Shown here: positions 23,600 through 34,042 of the stretch, piece after piece
Position numbering within the stretch: the first letter of the stretch is position 1
How the letters are laid out: the number at the start of each line of letters is the position of its first letter
Assembly (NCBI RefSeq): GCF_009696485.1
Contig: NZ_VULY01000018.1
Coordinates: forward strand, 1,294,001 to 1,358,000
Direction: 5' to 3'
Source: Suipraeoptans intestinalis
Lineage (GTDB): Bacteria > Bacillota > Clostridia > Lachnospirales > Lachnospiraceae
DNA length: 64,000 bases
Program-made: the position numbers and the translations under genes
The notes under the pieces: model-generated
The model's input: the letters and a program-made list of their open reading frames with translations, nothing else
Told to the model about the DNA's origin: nothing
Databases searched by the model: none

Positions 23600-23640
23600 G
23601 AACACACAGGTATGTGAGAAAGACGAAGGAGAGGAACGCG

Positions 23641-26301
23641 ATGAAGATGAAAAAGTTTATGCTGCTGGCAGCGCTTGCATTGTCCATGGCGATGCCGGTT
23701 TCTGCGTATGCGCAGGAAAGCGAAGCGCCTGTTATTGAATCCAGCGCCTCCAGTTTGTTTGGATGCCAGATCAATTTTAAGAACCGAGAGTTTATCGACA
23801 AGATCCAGACGGTGCAGGTAAACGATGAGGCTTACACAAAAACAGAGTCTCGGTCGGGACTGATGGCAGAAAAAAAGTACTGGGTCAGTGAGACGGATCC
23901 GGTGATGGGACTGTCTGCGCTGAAAAAGGGAGACGTTGTTCAGTTTGCTACGGATGCAGGGACGCTTACATTTACCATCAAGGATCCCAATGGATTGATT
24001 TCTATTATTGACAAAGAAACCATCCGCTATCAGGCAAAGGAAGAAACAAAGCCCTCTGTACAGCCGGAGGAACCACAGAAGGATGAGCCGGAAACGCCTA
24101 TTACACTGACGCCGGGGATGCAGAATTCCTTTTTTGTGGTAGAGGTATCTCCGAAGGAGTGGATCCAAAAACTAAAGAGTGTAAAGGTAAATCACAGAGA
24201 GTATGAGAAAGCAGACAGCAAATGGCAGGCCTGGGTAGAAGGAAAATATTTTCCGGAGGAAACTGTTCTTCATATGAAAGAGCTGAAGGAAAATGACGTT
24301 CTCACACTGGAAGACCAAAACGGACAGACACAAAGTTTCCGGTATCATCTGGAGGGCTCTGTAAAACAACTGATCCCGGTCAAGGAAGAGACGGTGCCAA
24401 AGCAAAAGGCATTGAAGGTTCGTCTTGTGGGGAAATTTGAATCTGCCATGGTGAACCAGAAGGGGTACGATGCCATTTCAGGGGCGACGACGGCAGCCGT
24501 ACAGAATAAGAACAGCAATGTGGTAGTACAGGTAACAGAAGCAGATACACCACAGGAGACAGACTGGGTGGACCTGAATAAAATGAAACAACTGGAGATC
24601 ACACAGGCGTCCAAGGTCGTACTGGATGCAGCGTCCGGGATGAAGGGCATCTATTCTACCTACGACAGTTCTGTAACCTTAAACGGAACGCCGAAAACTC
24701 CGGGAACATACAAGGTGAAGGTACAGATTGTTGACAAAACAGGGAGAACAGCCACCAGCAATGAACTGCCTTTCGTAGTATATGACTATAATGAAACGCT
24801 GAAGGATCGCATGACAATCCAGAATGCGCAAAAGACACAGGATGGAAAATATCTGTGGGATATGGAGCCATGGGTGATCCAGAAGTTTGGCGGAAAAAAT
24901 GAGGAGGTTTCCGTTCCGTCTGAGATCAAGGCGATTTACGGTTCTCATGCAAGTGGGACTTATGGAGAACTGGGAGTTTCTGTAGAGGGGGAGCCAAGTC
25001 AAAAGCTGATCGTAGATAAGGGAACGGATGTAACACTGGTAAACATGAAGCTTCTTAGCAGTGTAGAAGTGGTTGTAAAAGAAGGCGGAAAGCTGAGTCT
25101 TCACGATTCTTCTGTCCACGGAAAGATTACTGTGGAAAAAGGAGGAGAATTCCAGATGAACTACGATTCCTTCGGGAAAAAATTCCTGACGGGAGCATCT
25201 ATCAACGGGCAGCTGGAGCTGAAAGATGGAGCAGTACTAAAGGATTCTCTGATCTACTCCAATACCAACTTCCTGCCCAATGGAAAAAAGGCAAGAAGAA
25301 ATGTGGAGCCGGTAGTAAAGATCAGCGGAAATGTTCAGGTAAAGGGAAATGTGTTTGTACGGGGAGATGAATCTCCCACTGGAGATGATCCCAAAACAGG
25401 GAAGCCCTACACGGGTCAGCCGGCACTGGCAGTAGAAAATGGAACATTGACCATTACGGAAAATTCCACACTGGGAGTTTATGGTGGCGGATCTATAGCA
25501 ACAACCACGCTGGGAGGAAGTGCTCTGGTGCTGGATAATGGAACCGTAGACGGAGAAGGAAAATTGATCGCAGTAGGTGGAAGCGGATCCGGCGGAGACG
25601 GTGGAGAGGCTGTTTCCGGAACAGGAAGGCTACAGGTAAAACAGGCGTATTTGCAGGGAGGAGATACCTATAGAAAGGACGCGAAACCGGGACAGCCGGC
25701 AACACAGGGAATTGCGATCAGCAAGACCACCGGCAGCGCAGCTGCAGGAAAAAATCTCAAAGTGTTAAGCGATGGAGATCAGCCGACTTATTGGCGAGGA
25801 ACGGCAGTTCCTGATTTTGAAAAGATCGTGTTTGGAACAGAATCCCTTGCCAATGTGTCTGTAACGGAAGAGCCAAAGCCGTCTGAAGAACCGAAGCCGG
25901 GTGTGGAGCCAAAACCGTCTGAAGAACCGAAGCCGGGCGTGGAGCCAAAGCCGTCTGAAGAGCCGAAGCCGGGCGTGGAGCCAAAGCCGTCCGAAGAGCC
26001 GAAACCGGGCGTGGAGCCAAAACCGTCTGAGGAACCGAAAACAGGGGCTTCCACACAGGCAACGTCTCCGGAAAAGACAGAGACAAAGCAGAAAAACAGC
26101 CTGCACGCAAAGGGAAACGGTCAGACAAATGGGAACGTGGCAGCTTCACAGGAAGTGAAGGCGGGACAGACGAAAGCAGAAGGAACAAAAAGCCCTAAAA
26201 CCGGAGATTCGGTAAGTATCTACAGGTGGATGCTGCTGTTGCTGGTTTCAGCACTGGGAGTTTTGGGTATAGACCTGCGGCGCAGAAAAAAGAGACCTTA
26301 A
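23641..26301 (+). CDS. Sortase-sorted cell-surface protein
   Basis: Protein of 886 aa. The signal peptide is MKMKKFMLLAALALSMAMPVSAYAQ. Two repeats of a ~90-aa strand-rich domain follow (INFKNREFIDKIQTVQVNDEAY; VEVSPKEWIQKLKSVKVNHREY), resembling the DUF1533/hemoglobin-interacting domain. Next comes an Ig-like region (~260-380), then a right-handed repeat-like region (DVTLVNMKLLSSVEVVVKEGGK onward). A Pro/Glu/Lys spacer with about four copies of PSEEPKPGVEPK (~743-800) leads to SPKTGDS (851), a membrane helix and RRRKKRP, a sortase signal. Start: ATG 23641 behind AAGGAGAGG. The ligand is not known. Confidence 0.82.
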   Translation: MKMKKFMLLAALALSMAMPVSAYAQESEAPVIESSASSLFGCQINFKNREFIDKIQTVQVNDEAYTKTESRSGLMAEKKYWVSETDPVMGLSALKKGDVVQFATDAGTLTFTIKDPNGLISIIDKETIRYQAKEETKPSVQPEEPQKDEPETPITLTPGMQNSFFVVEVSPKEWIQKLKSVKVNHREYEKADSKWQAWVEGKYFPEETVLHMKELKENDVLTLEDQNGQTQSFRYHLEGSVKQLIPVKEETVPKQKALKVRLVGKFESAMVNQKGYDAISGATTAAVQNKNSNVVVQVTEADTPQETDWVDLNKMKQLEITQASKVVLDAASGMKGIYSTYDSSVTLNGTPKTPGTYKVKVQIVDKTGRTATSNELPFVVYDYNETLKDRMTIQNAQKTQDGKYLWDMEPWVIQKFGGKNEEVSVPSEIKAIYGSHASGTYGELGVSVEGEPSQKLIVDKGTDVTLVNMKLLSSVEVVVKEGGKLSLHDSSVHGKITVEKGGEFQMNYDSFGKKFLTGASINGQLELKDGAVLKDSLIYSNTNFLPNGKKARRNVEPVVKISGNVQVKGNVFVRGDESPTGDDPKTGKPYTGQPALAVENGTLTITENSTLGVYGGGSIATTTLGGSALVLDNGTVDGEGKLIAVGGSGSGGDGGEAVSGTGRLQVKQAYLQGGDTYRKDAKPGQPATQGIAISKTTGSAAAGKNLKVLSDGDQPTYWRGTAVPDFEKIVFGTESLANVSVTEEPKPSEEPKPGVEPKPSEEPKPGVEPKPSEEPKPGVEPKPSEEPKPGVEPKPSEEPKTGASTQATSPEKTETKQKNSLHAKGNGQTNGNVAASQEVKAGQTKAEGTKSPKTGDSVSIYRWMLLLLVSALGVLGIDLRRRKKRP

Positions 26302-26329
26302 AAGAAAAAACTGACAAGAGATAGAAAAG

Positions 26330-26391
26330 GCAGAGACGACAAAGCATTCGTTATGTGAATGCCCCAAAAGGAGAATGCGTCTCTGCTTTTT
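26330..26391. terminator. Bidirectional terminator between surface protein and murG
   Basis: GCAGAGACG (26330-26338) pairs with CGTCTCTGC (26378-26386), followed by TTTTT; a second hairpin GCATTC/GAATGC (26344-26362) sits inside. It lies between two convergent genes. Confidence 0.75.
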
Positions 26392-26465
26392 GCCGTACAG
26401 AAAAGACAGCCTATTCTGCCTGATGCGCATGGGCTGCTTTTGGAGAAAAGGCTGTCGAAGATACA

Positions 26466-27530
26466 TCATCTGCAGACACTTTCTATGGTATCGATAACCA
26501 TGTCGATAGAATTTTGCTGCGGAGAGTGCTTCATGTTGTTGATATAAAAGTCCTGATTATCATACAGGCGGTTAATGGCATCAAGAAGAAGTGGATTGCT
26601 GAGAGACTCTTCTTCCAAAACCAGACTGTAGCCCTGCCGTTCAAAGGAACGGGCGTTTAAGATCTGGTCTCCTCTGCTGGCAGCAGCCGAAAGAGGAATC
26701 AGAAGGTTGGGCTTGTGCAGCGCCAGAATTTCACAGATGGCGTTGGCTCCCGCACGCGATACGATCAGGTCGGACAGCGCGAAGAAATGGCGCAGCTCGT
26801 CCTTAATATATTCAAACTGTGCATAGCCTTCCTGCATATTCAGCGTAGGATCCAGTTTCCCTTTGCCGCACAGGTGGATCACCTGAAAGCGAGACAGAAG
26901 GGAGGGCAGGACGCTGCGGATCGCATCGTTTACCGCCACAGATCCCAGGCTTCCGCCGACTACCAGGATAACCGGCTTTTCGGAAGAAAAGCCAAGAAGC
27001 TCCCGCGCTTTAAACTTGTCGCCGGAAAGTAGCTCCTGACGGATGGGAGAACCGGTCAGAACGGCTTTTCCCTCCGGAAGGATCTTTAAAGTCTCCGGAA
27101 AGTTACAACAGATCCTGGCTGCGGAAGGAAGCGCCAGTTTATTGGCCAGTCCCGGCGTCATGTCAGATTCATGCAGAACGACGGGAACCCGACGCTTTTT
27201 TCCTGCGAATACGACAGGAACAGAGACAAAACCGCCCTTGGAAAAGATCACATCCGGCTTCAGGATCTTGATCAGGTGATCTGCCTCCCGAAATCCCTTC
27301 AGTACGCGGAAAGGATCGGTGAAGTTCTGAAGACTGAAATAGCGCCGCAGCTTTCCGGAAGAAATTCCATGATAGGGAATTCCCATCTGTTCCACCAGTT
27401 CCTTTTCAATTCCGTTGTAGGAGCCGATATAGTGAATGTCGTACTGCAGCTCCCGGAGACGGGGAAGGAGAGCGATATTGGGCGTTACATGCCCTGCCGT
27501 TCCTCCGCCGGTCAAAATAATGCGCTTCAT
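26466..27530 (-). CDS. murG: UDP-GlcNAc:lipid I transferase MurG
   Basis: Protein of 354 aa that converts lipid I to lipid II on the inner face of the membrane. The glycine-rich loops are ILTGGGTAGHVTPNIAL and VVGGSLGS; the donor-binding part has VSRAGANAICEILALHKPNLLIPL and GDQILNA. The start at 27530 (MKRIIL) lies behind AGGAGG-like GGAGGTTCAT; four upstream residues are unlikely to be used. It lies downstream of a TSCPD protein gene with 12 bp between, away from a division cluster, so it may be a second MurG-like copy in this genome. Confidence 0.88.
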   Translation of the reverse strand: MKRIILTGGGTAGHVTPNIALLPRLRELQYDIHYIGSYNGIEKELVEQMGIPYHGISSGKLRRYFSLQNFTDPFRVLKGFREADHLIKILKPDVIFSKGGFVSVPVVFAGKKRRVPVVLHESDMTPGLANKLALPSAARICCNFPETLKILPEGKAVLTGSPIRQELLSGDKFKARELLGFSSEKPVILVVGGSLGSVAVNDAIRSVLPSLLSRFQVIHLCGKGKLDPTLNMQEGYAQFEYIKDELRHFFALSDLIVSRAGANAICEILALHKPNLLIPLSAAASRGDQILNARSFERQGYSLVLEEESLSNPLLLDAINRLYDNQDFYINNMKHSPQQNSIDMVIDTIESVCR

Positions 27531-27542
27531 ATGAACCTCCAC

Positions 27543-27794
27543 TTAAAATGATTGACGTAAAGCTGCCTTTAAAGCCTGTGCCAGCTGATCCGGACAGGAG
27601 GTAGCCTTGTTTCCGCAGGTGAGACCGTCTATGCGGGAGATGGCCTCCCGGGCATCCATTCCAACGACAAGACTGGCAATCCCTTTCAGGTTGCCGTTGC
27701 ACCCACCGATAAATTCCACCTGCTTGACTACATTATTTTCCAGATCCACGCGGATGGACTGGGCACAGACCCCTTGGGGCGTATATTCCATCAT
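27543..27794 (-). CDS. TSCPD-domain protein
   Basis: Protein of 83 aa starting at the first of two ATG codons behind AGGAGGTTTATC. It contains FIGGCNGNLKGIASLVVGM and GLTCGNKATSCPDQLAQAL, with the T-S-C-P-D signature that names the domain (also found at the end of class II-type ribonucleotide reductases). Cysteines at 9, 31, 59 and 66 may bind metal. The function is unknown. It forms a pair with murG on the minus strand, divergent from mtnN. Confidence 0.85.
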   Translation of the reverse strand: MMEYTPQGVCAQSIRVDLENNVVKQVEFIGGCNGNLKGIASLVVGMDAREAISRIDGLTCGNKATSCPDQLAQALKAALRQSF

Positions 27795-28023
27795 GATAAA
27801 CCTCCTATGTAAGCTGCAAGCGGAGCCGGATCGGCCGCCTGCGGATCGTATAGGCATAGTATAACAGAAATATACAAAAAATACCATATTTCTACAGGGA
27901 AGGTTTCCCGGTGAAAAAAAACCTGCTATGATAACAGAGAACACTGCGGCAGTGGAAACAGGAAAGGAAAGACCGGCAGTGAAATAAGCGAAACAGATCC
28001 GGAGATCGGGAAAGGAAGGACAT

Positions 28024-28728
28024 ATGATAGGGATCATCGGTGCGATGGAAGAAGAAGTGGCGGCGTTGCAAAGGGATATGGAAATAGAAGAGACGAGAAA
28101 GATCGCTTCCATGGAATTTTATAAGGGGAGACTGTGCGGACAGGAGGCGGTCGTGGTAAGAAGCGGAGTAGGAAAGGTCAATGCGGGAATCTGCGGGGCG
28201 ATCCTGGCGCTGGAATTTGGTGCGGACGTGCTGATCAACACCGGTATTGCAGGAGGACTGCACCCGGATATCAGGATCGGAGATATGGTGATCTCCCGGG
28301 ATGCGCTGCATCATGACATGGATGCCAGTGCATTTGGAGATCCCAGGGGACAGGTACCCAGGATGGACGTCTGGGCATTTCCTGCCGAGGAAGAACTGAT
28401 AGAAAGAGCAAAAAAAGCGAATCAGCGGGCAAATCCGGACATTCAAACCTTTGTGGGAAGGGTGGTGACGGGAGATCAGTTTGTGTCCTCAGAAGAGAAG
28501 AAGCAGGAGCTGACAGAAGTATTTGGCGGAATGTGTGTGGAAATGGAGGGGGCAGGGATCGCCCAGGCGGCATACCTGAACAGGATCCCCTATGTGATCG
28601 TTCGCTCTATCTCTGATCAGGCAGACCACTGTGCCACGGAGGATTACCCGACCTTTGAAAAAAAGGCCATCGCCCACAGCGTCCGCCTCATCAGGGAGAT
28701 GCTAGGAAATTGGGGGAAACTTGATTAA
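28024..28728 (+). CDS. mtnN: 5'-methylthioadenosine/S-adenosylhomocysteine nucleosidase
   Basis: Protein of 234 aa. [15 protein letters not shown] at the start, [22 protein letters not shown] and [12 protein letters not shown] (substrate-binding Met-Glu) are all in place, and ISDQAD holds the catalytic aspartate. It cleaves adenine from MTA and SAH in the methyl cycle and quorum-signal pathway. It starts behind GGAAAGGA. The promoter of pgi begins at its stop codon. Confidence 0.95.
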   Translation: MIGIIGAMEEEVAALQRDMEIEETRKIASMEFYKGRLCGQEAVVVRSGVGKVNAGICGAILALEFGADVLINTGIAGGLHPDIRIGDMVISRDALHHDMDASAFGDPRGQVPRMDVWAFPAEEELIERAKKANQRANPDIQTFVGRVVTGDQFVSSEEKKQELTEVFGGMCVEMEGAGIAQAAYLNRIPYVIVRSISDQADHCATEDYPTFEKKAIAHSVRLIREMLGNWGKLD

Positions 28729-28749
28729 TCAGGGGCAATTTGCTAGAAT
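28721..28749 (+). promoter_or_regulatory. Promoter of the pgi-rsmI gene run
   Basis: TTGATT (28721-28726), a 17-bp spacer and TAGAAT (28744-28749). The -35 box overlaps the stop of mtnN. Confidence 0.65.
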
Positions 28750-28802
28750 GGCAGGGAAAGAAAACATTGCTGTACAGACAGGATTTGGAAGGAGTTACAC
28801 AA

Positions 28803-30152
28803 ATGAAGAAAATAACATTTGATTATTCAAAAGCGGCGGGCTTTATTTCAGAGCATGAAGTAGATTATATGAAGAACCGGGCGGAGGCTGCCAAAGAGGA
28901 GCTGCTGAAGAAGGAAGGAGCGGGAAACGATTTCCTGGGCTGGATCGACCTTCCGGTTCATTACGATAAAGAGGAATTTGTAAGGATCCGGAAGGCTGCC
29001 AAAAAAATCGGAGAAGATTCAGAGGTGCTGGTGGTGATCGGGATCGGAGGATCCTATCTGGGAGCCAGGGCGGCGATCGAGTTTTTGCGGCACAGCTTTT
29101 ACAATGAAGTGTCCCGGGAAATCCGAAAGACTCCGGAGATCTACTACGCGGGAAACAGCATCAGCAGTACCTATCTGAAGCATCTGATCCAGGTGATCGG
29201 CGACAGGGACTTTTCCGTCAACGTCATTTCCAAATCGGGAACCACCACAGAGCCGGCCATTGCATTCCGCGTGTTTAAGGAGCTTCTGGAAAAGAAGTAC
29301 GGACGGGAAGAGGCGGCAGGACGAATCTATGCCACCACAGACAAGGCCAGAGGTGCGCTGAAGCATCTGGCAGAGGAGGAAGGGTACGAAACCTTCGTAG
29401 TTCCGGATGATGTAGGCGGAAGATTTTCCGTTCTGACGGCAGTGGGACTGCTGCCCATCGCCGTAAGTGGGGCGGATATTGAAAAGCTGATGGCGGGAGC
29501 GCAGGCAGGAAGGCAGGAAGCCATAGAGCAGCCATTTGAGAAAAATGGAGCCCTGCAGTACGCGGCTATCCGAAACATCCTGCTCCGGAAGGGAAAAGAG
29601 ATCGAGGTGCTTGCCAACTATGAGCCCAGTCTGCACTATGTGGCAGAGTGGTGGAAACAGCTTTACGGAGAAAGTGAAGGAAAAGATCAAAAAGGAATCT
29701 TCCCCGCCTCGGTGGATCTGACGACAGACCTGCATTCCATGGGACAGTTTATCCAGGACGGCAACAGAACGCTGTTTGAGACGGTACTGCATGTAGAGAC
29801 ATCCCAGGAAGAGATCCTTTTGAAGGAGGAAGCGGTAGATCTGGACGGTCTTAATTATCTGGCGGGAAAGACGGTGGACTTCGTAAATAAAAGCGCCATG
29901 AACGGAACCATCCTGGCACATACAGACGGCCAGGTACCGAATCTGATGATCAACATTCCGGCACTGGATGAAGAATCCTTGGGCCAGCTGTTCTATTTCT
30001 TTGAGTTTGCAGTGGGGGTAAGCGGATATCTTTTGGGCGTCAACCCCTTCAACCAGCCGGGAGTGGAAAGCTACAAGGCCAATATGTTTGCCCTGTTGGG
30101 GAAACCGGGCTACGAAAAAGAAAGAGAAGCATTGCTGAAAAGACTATCATGA
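28803..30152 (+). CDS. pgi: Glucose-6-phosphate isomerase
   Basis: Protein of 449 aa, the usual length for the Firmicutes form. It interconverts glucose 6-phosphate and fructose 6-phosphate. Motifs: [47 protein letters not shown] and the late [14 protein letters not shown] with the catalytic lysine. ATG 28803 follows TGGAAGGAG; upstream in-frame codons are less likely. Its stop overlaps the next start as ATGA. Confidence 0.96.
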   Translation: MKKITFDYSKAAGFISEHEVDYMKNRAEAAKEELLKKEGAGNDFLGWIDLPVHYDKEEFVRIRKAAKKIGEDSEVLVVIGIGGSYLGARAAIEFLRHSFYNEVSREIRKTPEIYYAGNSISSTYLKHLIQVIGDRDFSVNVISKSGTTTEPAIAFRVFKELLEKKYGREEAAGRIYATTDKARGALKHLAEEEGYETFVVPDDVGGRFSVLTAVGLLPIAVSGADIEKLMAGAQAGRQEAIEQPFEKNGALQYAAIRNILLRKGKEIEVLANYEPSLHYVAEWWKQLYGESEGKDQKGIFPASVDLTTDLHSMGQFIQDGNRTLFETVLHVETSQEEILLKEEAVDLDGLNYLAGKTVDFVNKSAMNGTILAHTDGQVPNLMINIPALDEESLGQLFYFFEFAVGVSGYLLGVNPFNQPGVESYKANMFALLGKPGYEKEREALLKRLS

Positions 30153-31606
30153 AAACCTTATTTGAACGACTGCAAGAATATGGAGAGTCTGATTATTATG
30201 GATTCCATATGCCGGGACACAAGAGAAATCCTGTGATTCCCGGTATGGAATCCATGTTCCGTATGGATATTACAGAGATCGAAGGCTTTGACGACCTTCA
30301 TCACCCGGAGGGGATTCTAAGGGAAAGCCAGGAGAGGGCGGCAAAGCTGTTTGGGGCGGAGGAAACCTGCTTTCTCGTAAACGGGAGCACAGCGGGGATC
30401 CTTGCCAGCCTTTTGGGAGCTTTTCAGGAGGGGGACAAGGTGCTTGTGGCAAGAAACTGCCACAAATCTGTCTACAATGGCATATATCTGGGAAAATTAA
30501 GACCGGTCTATCTGTATCCGGAGGTGGATCCGGATACGGGACTGAACAAAGGGATCCGGGAGGCAGAGGTAAGAAGGGCGCTGGAAGTGGATCCAAAGAT
30601 CCGGGGGATCGTGCTGGTTTCTCCCACCTACGACGGGGTGGTATCGGAGATTGACAGGATCGCTCTTGCCGCACGGGAAAAGGGGGTTCCCCTGATCGTG
30701 GATGAGGCACATGGAGCCCATTTTGGATTCCATCCCTACTTTCCCGCAAGCGCCAATGAAAAAGGGGCGGACATTGTGATCCATAGCCTGCATAAGACAC
30801 TGCCGGCACTGACGCAGACAGCTCTTTTGCATTTCAACGGAGACCGGGTGGACAGAGAACGGGTCAAAGGATATCTGTCCATGCTGCAGACCAGCAGCCC
30901 ATCCTATCTTTTTCTGACAAGTATCGGTCAATGCATTGACCTGCTGGAACGGGAAAAAGAGGAACTGTTTTGTTCCTATGTGGACCGGTTGAAGCGATTT
31001 CGGGAGTCCTTTCATGCGTACCGATCGGTGAAGCTTTTGGAAACAGGCTGCTACGATCCCTCCAAGGCGGTTATCCGGGTGGAGGGATGGACGGGAAAAC
31101 AGGTCTCGGACTGGCTGAGAAAAAAACACCACCTGGAAATGGAAATGGCGGCAGGCACTTATGTACTGGCAATGACATCCGTAGCAGATAATGACACGGG
31201 ATTTGCAAGACTGGAAGCTGCCTTGAAAGAATTGGAAAAAGAAGGACCCAAAAAGGCGGAAGCCAAAGAGGCGAAGGCTTTGGAGGCGCTGCTTTCCGGA
31301 GGCGGAAGAAGCAGTATTCGGGAGTATGACAGCTTTGAAGTGGAGACGCAGCGAAAAGCCCGGGGAGCCCGGAGGATCCGGATAGAGGAAAGCGGCGGCA
31401 GAGTTTCTTTGGAATATGCCTATCTGTACCCGCCGGGAGTTCCTCTTTTGGTTCCGGGAGAAAAGATTACCAAGGAAAGCATCGCTGTGTTACAATATTA
31501 CAAAGAACTGGGATACGCCATCCACGGACTGCGAGAGGAAGAGAGGATAGAGGTGTTAGGCAATGGGAAAGATATTCTATGTGATGGGAAAGAGTTCATC
31601 GGGTAA
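30149..31606 (+). CDS. Orn/Lys/Arg decarboxylase family protein
   Basis: Protein of 485 aa, PLP-dependent fold type I. The N-terminus has [12 protein letters not shown]; the cofactor region shows [28 protein letters not shown] and [12 protein letters not shown] with the Schiff-base lysine. A C-terminal domain ([14 protein letters not shown]) is typical. It lacks the N-terminal wing domain of the large E. coli enzymes and matches the short Gram-positive form (B. subtilis YaaO/SpeA type). Arginine or lysine is the probable substrate. It precedes gmk and holB, as yaaO does in Bacillus. Confidence 0.9.
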   Translation: MKTLFERLQEYGESDYYGFHMPGHKRNPVIPGMESMFRMDITEIEGFDDLHHPEGILRESQERAAKLFGAEETCFLVNGSTAGILASLLGAFQEGDKVLVARNCHKSVYNGIYLGKLRPVYLYPEVDPDTGLNKGIREAEVRRALEVDPKIRGIVLVSPTYDGVVSEIDRIALAAREKGVPLIVDEAHGAHFGFHPYFPASANEKGADIVIHSLHKTLPALTQTALLHFNGDRVDRERVKGYLSMLQTSSPSYLFLTSIGQCIDLLEREKEELFCSYVDRLKRFRESFHAYRSVKLLETGCYDPSKAVIRVEGWTGKQVSDWLRKKHHLEMEMAAGTYVLAMTSVADNDTGFARLEAALKELEKEGPKKAEAKEAKALEALLSGGGRSSIREYDSFEVETQRKARGARRIRIEESGGRVSLEYAYLYPPGVPLLVPGEKITKESIAVLQYYKELGYAIHGLREEERIEVLGNGKDILCDGKEFIG

Positions 31607-32150
31607 GGATACCTTGTTTCAGGATCTGAAACGGGAATTTCCGCAGCTTCGGACCATCGTGCTGTACACCACCCGCCCCATCCGGGAGGGAGAAAAGGAT
31701 GGCGTCGAATATTTTTTTGTAGAAGAAGAAAAGCTGGACGTGTTTCGGAAGGCAGGCCGACTGATAGAAGAAAGAGCCTATGATACGATACATGGCATCT
31801 GGCGGTACGCCACCGTGGACGACGGGCAGATCTGTCTGGAAGAAGCGGATTACCTGGCGATAGGGACGCTGGAGTCCTACAACCGCTTAAAGGCATATTT
31901 TGGCAGCGCCTGCGTGATTCCCCTCTATGTGGAGGTGGAGGATGGAGAGCGGCTGAAAAGGGCTTTGGCAAGAGAGGAAAGACAGGAATCTCCCAGGTAT
32001 GAGGAGTTGTGCAGGCGGTTTTTGGCAGACGCCAAAGACTTTTCAGAAGAAAATCTTTGGGAAGCGGGCATTTCAAAACGATTTTACAACGAAAACAGGA
32101 GTCAGTGTTTCAAAGAAATGGCAGAGGAAATCAAACATGGCAAGTTTTAA
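31563..32150 (+). CDS. gmk: Guanylate kinase family protein
   Basis: Protein of 195 aa. Walker A is [10 protein letters not shown] (8-17), followed by YTTRPIREGEKDGVEYFFV, the GMP-binding part of guanylate kinases. The C-terminal lid differs somewhat (REERQESPRYEELCRRF). It may be a Gmk or a close paralogue, as many Clostridia carry a second gmk elsewhere. The ATG lies 44 bp inside the preceding gene, behind GAGGTGTTAGG, and the next gene overlaps its end. Confidence 0.8.
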   Translation: MGKIFYVMGKSSSGKDTLFQDLKREFPQLRTIVLYTTRPIREGEKDGVEYFFVEEEKLDVFRKAGRLIEERAYDTIHGIWRYATVDDGQICLEEADYLAIGTLESYNRLKAYFGSACVIPLYVEVEDGERLKRALAREERQESPRYEELCRRFLADAKDFSEENLWEAGISKRFYNENRSQCFKEMAEEIKHGKF

Positions 32151-33126
32151 AGACGTAATCGGACACAACAGGATCATTGAATATATCCAGACGGTCACAA
32201 TTCAGGACAGAGTGTCTCATGCTTATATACTGAGCGGAGAAAAGGGATCCGGAAAGAAGCTTTTGGCGGGTCTTTTTGCTACGGTGCTGGTGTGTGAAAA
32301 AGGAGGGGCGGAGCCATGTAATGTCTGCCATTCCTGTCGTCAGGCGGAAAGCGGCGCACATCCGGATATTTTCTATGTGAAGGGAGAAAAGCCGGGAGTC
32401 CTGGGAGTGGAGGATATCCGCAAGCAGATCAACGATACCATTCGGATCAAGCCTTACCAGAGCAGATGGAAGGTCTATATTGTGGACGGAGCAGAAAAAA
32501 TGACGGTGCAGGCACAAAACGCATTGCTGAAGACGATGGAGGAACCTCCGGAGTACGCTGTGATCCTGCTGCTGACCGAAAATTACGAACTGCTTCTGCC
32601 CACCATTACTTCCCGGTGCGTCATGCTGAAACTTCGCCACCTGCGGGATACCCTGATCCGCAAGTACCTTATGGAGGTTATGGAGGTTCCCGACTATAAG
32701 GCGGACCTTTGTACGGCGTTTGCACAGGGCAATCTGGGGCGGGCGATCCTGCTGGCCAATTCGGAAAGATTCCATGAACTTCGGGAGGAGGCCATCCGCC
32801 TTTTGAAACAGTTCCCCGACATGACGATGGAGGAGATGATCGCCGCGCTGAAGCAGATCCGGGAATACAAGCTGGAGATCGAGGATTATCTGGATATTAT
32901 CATGGTCTGGTACAGGGACGTATTGCTTTACAAAGCGACAAAGGAGATCGATCAGGTGGTATTTCGCGAACAGATCAAGTATATTCGCGAGCAGGCAAGA
33001 AAAAGTTCTTATGAGGGGATCGAGGAGATCCTAAACGCCCTGGAACGGGCCAAGGCAAGACTGAAAGCCAATGTAAATTTTGAACTGGTAATGGAACTGC
33101 TGTTTTTGACGATGAAGGAGAATTGA
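32137..33126 (+). CDS. holB: DNA polymerase III delta-prime subunit
   Basis: Protein of 329 aa. MASFKDVIGHNRIIEYI, a P-loop-like GEKGSGKKLLA, the zinc cysteines CNVCHSCRQAESGAHPD, TVQAQNALLKTMEEPP and TITSRCVMLKL identify a clamp-loader AAA+ subunit. The ATG at 32137 overlaps the end of gmk. It is followed by ricT after 4 bp, the conserved order of Firmicutes. Confidence 0.92.
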   Translation: MASFKDVIGHNRIIEYIQTVTIQDRVSHAYILSGEKGSGKKLLAGLFATVLVCEKGGAEPCNVCHSCRQAESGAHPDIFYVKGEKPGVLGVEDIRKQINDTIRIKPYQSRWKVYIVDGAEKMTVQAQNALLKTMEEPPEYAVILLLTENYELLLPTITSRCVMLKLRHLRDTLIRKYLMEVMEVPDYKADLCTAFAQGNLGRAILLANSERFHELREEAIRLLKQFPDMTMEEMIAALKQIREYKLEIEDYLDIIMVWYRDVLLYKATKEIDQVVFREQIKYIREQARKSSYEGIEEILNALERAKARLKANVNFELVMELLFLTMKEN

Positions 33127-33130
33127 TTCC

Positions 33131-34042
33131 ATGGTAAATGTAATAGGAGTAAGATTTCGACCGGCGGGAAAGATCTACTTTTTTGCTCCGGGAGAACATA
33201 AGATAAAGCAGGGAGACCACGTGATCGTGGAAACGGCGCGGGGAGTAGAGTATGGCATGGTAGTATCAGGCATCCGCCAGGTGGAGGAGGAGAGGATCCT
33301 GCAGCCGCTGAAGCCGGTGATCCGGATCGCCACCAGGGAAGACAAAGCCAAAGAGGCGAGAAACAGGGAAAAAGAGAAAGAGGCCTTTGGGATCTGCCTG
33401 GAAAAGATCCGCAAGCATGGTCTGGAAATGAAACTGATCGATGTGGAATATACCTTTGACAACAATAAGGCGCTGTTTTATTTTACGGCAGACGGACGGA
33501 TCGACTTCCGGGAGTTGGTAAAGGATCTGGCAAGCGTATTCCGAACCCGGATCGAACTGCGCCAGATCGGAGTCCGGGACGAGACGAAGATCCGGGGTGG
33601 GATCGGCATCTGTGGCAGGCCTCTTTGCTGCCATACATATCTGTCCGAGTTTGCGCCGGTTTCCATCAAGATGGCGAAAGAGCAGAATCTTTCTTTGAAC
33701 CCCTCCAAGATATCCGGGGTATGCGGCAGACTGATGTGCTGCCTGACCAACGAACAGGAAACCTACGAGGAGCTGAACAGCCACCTGCCTACGGTGAGCG
33801 ACTATGTGATAACGCCGGAGGGACTCAGAGGAGAAGTACAGTCTGTCAATGTGCTTCGCCAGCTGGTGCGGGTCATCGTATCTTTGGAGCAGGATGAAAA
33901 AGAGATTCGGGAATACAAGGCGACGGAACTGAAATTCAAGCCGCGCAGGAAGAAGAAAGACATCCGGATATCCAAAGAAGAGATGGAACAGTTGAAAGCG
34001 CTGGAAGAAAAGAACGGAGCGTCGAAGCTGGATGAAGGTTAA
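33131..34042 (+). CDS. ricT: RicT/YaaT (PSP1 domain) protein
   Basis: Protein of 303 aa. VIGVRFRPAGKIYFFAPGEHKIKQGDHVIVET opens the PSP1 domain. Cysteines in CGRPLCCHTYL and CGRLMCCLTNE are those that, in B. subtilis RicT, help carry [4Fe-4S] clusters in the RicAFT complex that acts with RNase Y. The C-terminal ~30 residues are charged. It lies between holB and trmN, the typical place. Confidence 0.93.
   Translation: MVNVIGVRFRPAGKIYFFAPGEHKIKQGDHVIVETARGVEYGMVVSGIRQVEEERILQPLKPVIRIATREDKAKEARNREKEKEAFGICLEKIRKHGLEMKLIDVEYTFDNNKALFYFTADGRIDFRELVKDLASVFRTRIELRQIGVRDETKIRGGIGICGRPLCCHTYLSEFAPVSIKMAKEQNLSLNPSKISGVCGRLMCCLTNEQETYEELNSHLPTVSDYVITPEGLRGEVQSVNVLRQLVRVIVSLEQDEKEIREYKATELKFKPRRKKKDIRISKEEMEQLKALEEKNGASKLDEG

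Noticed and set aside
25757-26188. Several long antisense frames over the surface-protein repeats
   Set aside because: They arise from the repeat unit being open in several frames; repetitive products, no start signals.
27792-28112. Upstream extension of the TSCPD frame on the minus strand
   Set aside because: The conserved protein starts at 27794 behind AGGAGG; the extra ~106 residues cross the divergent promoter region into mtnN.
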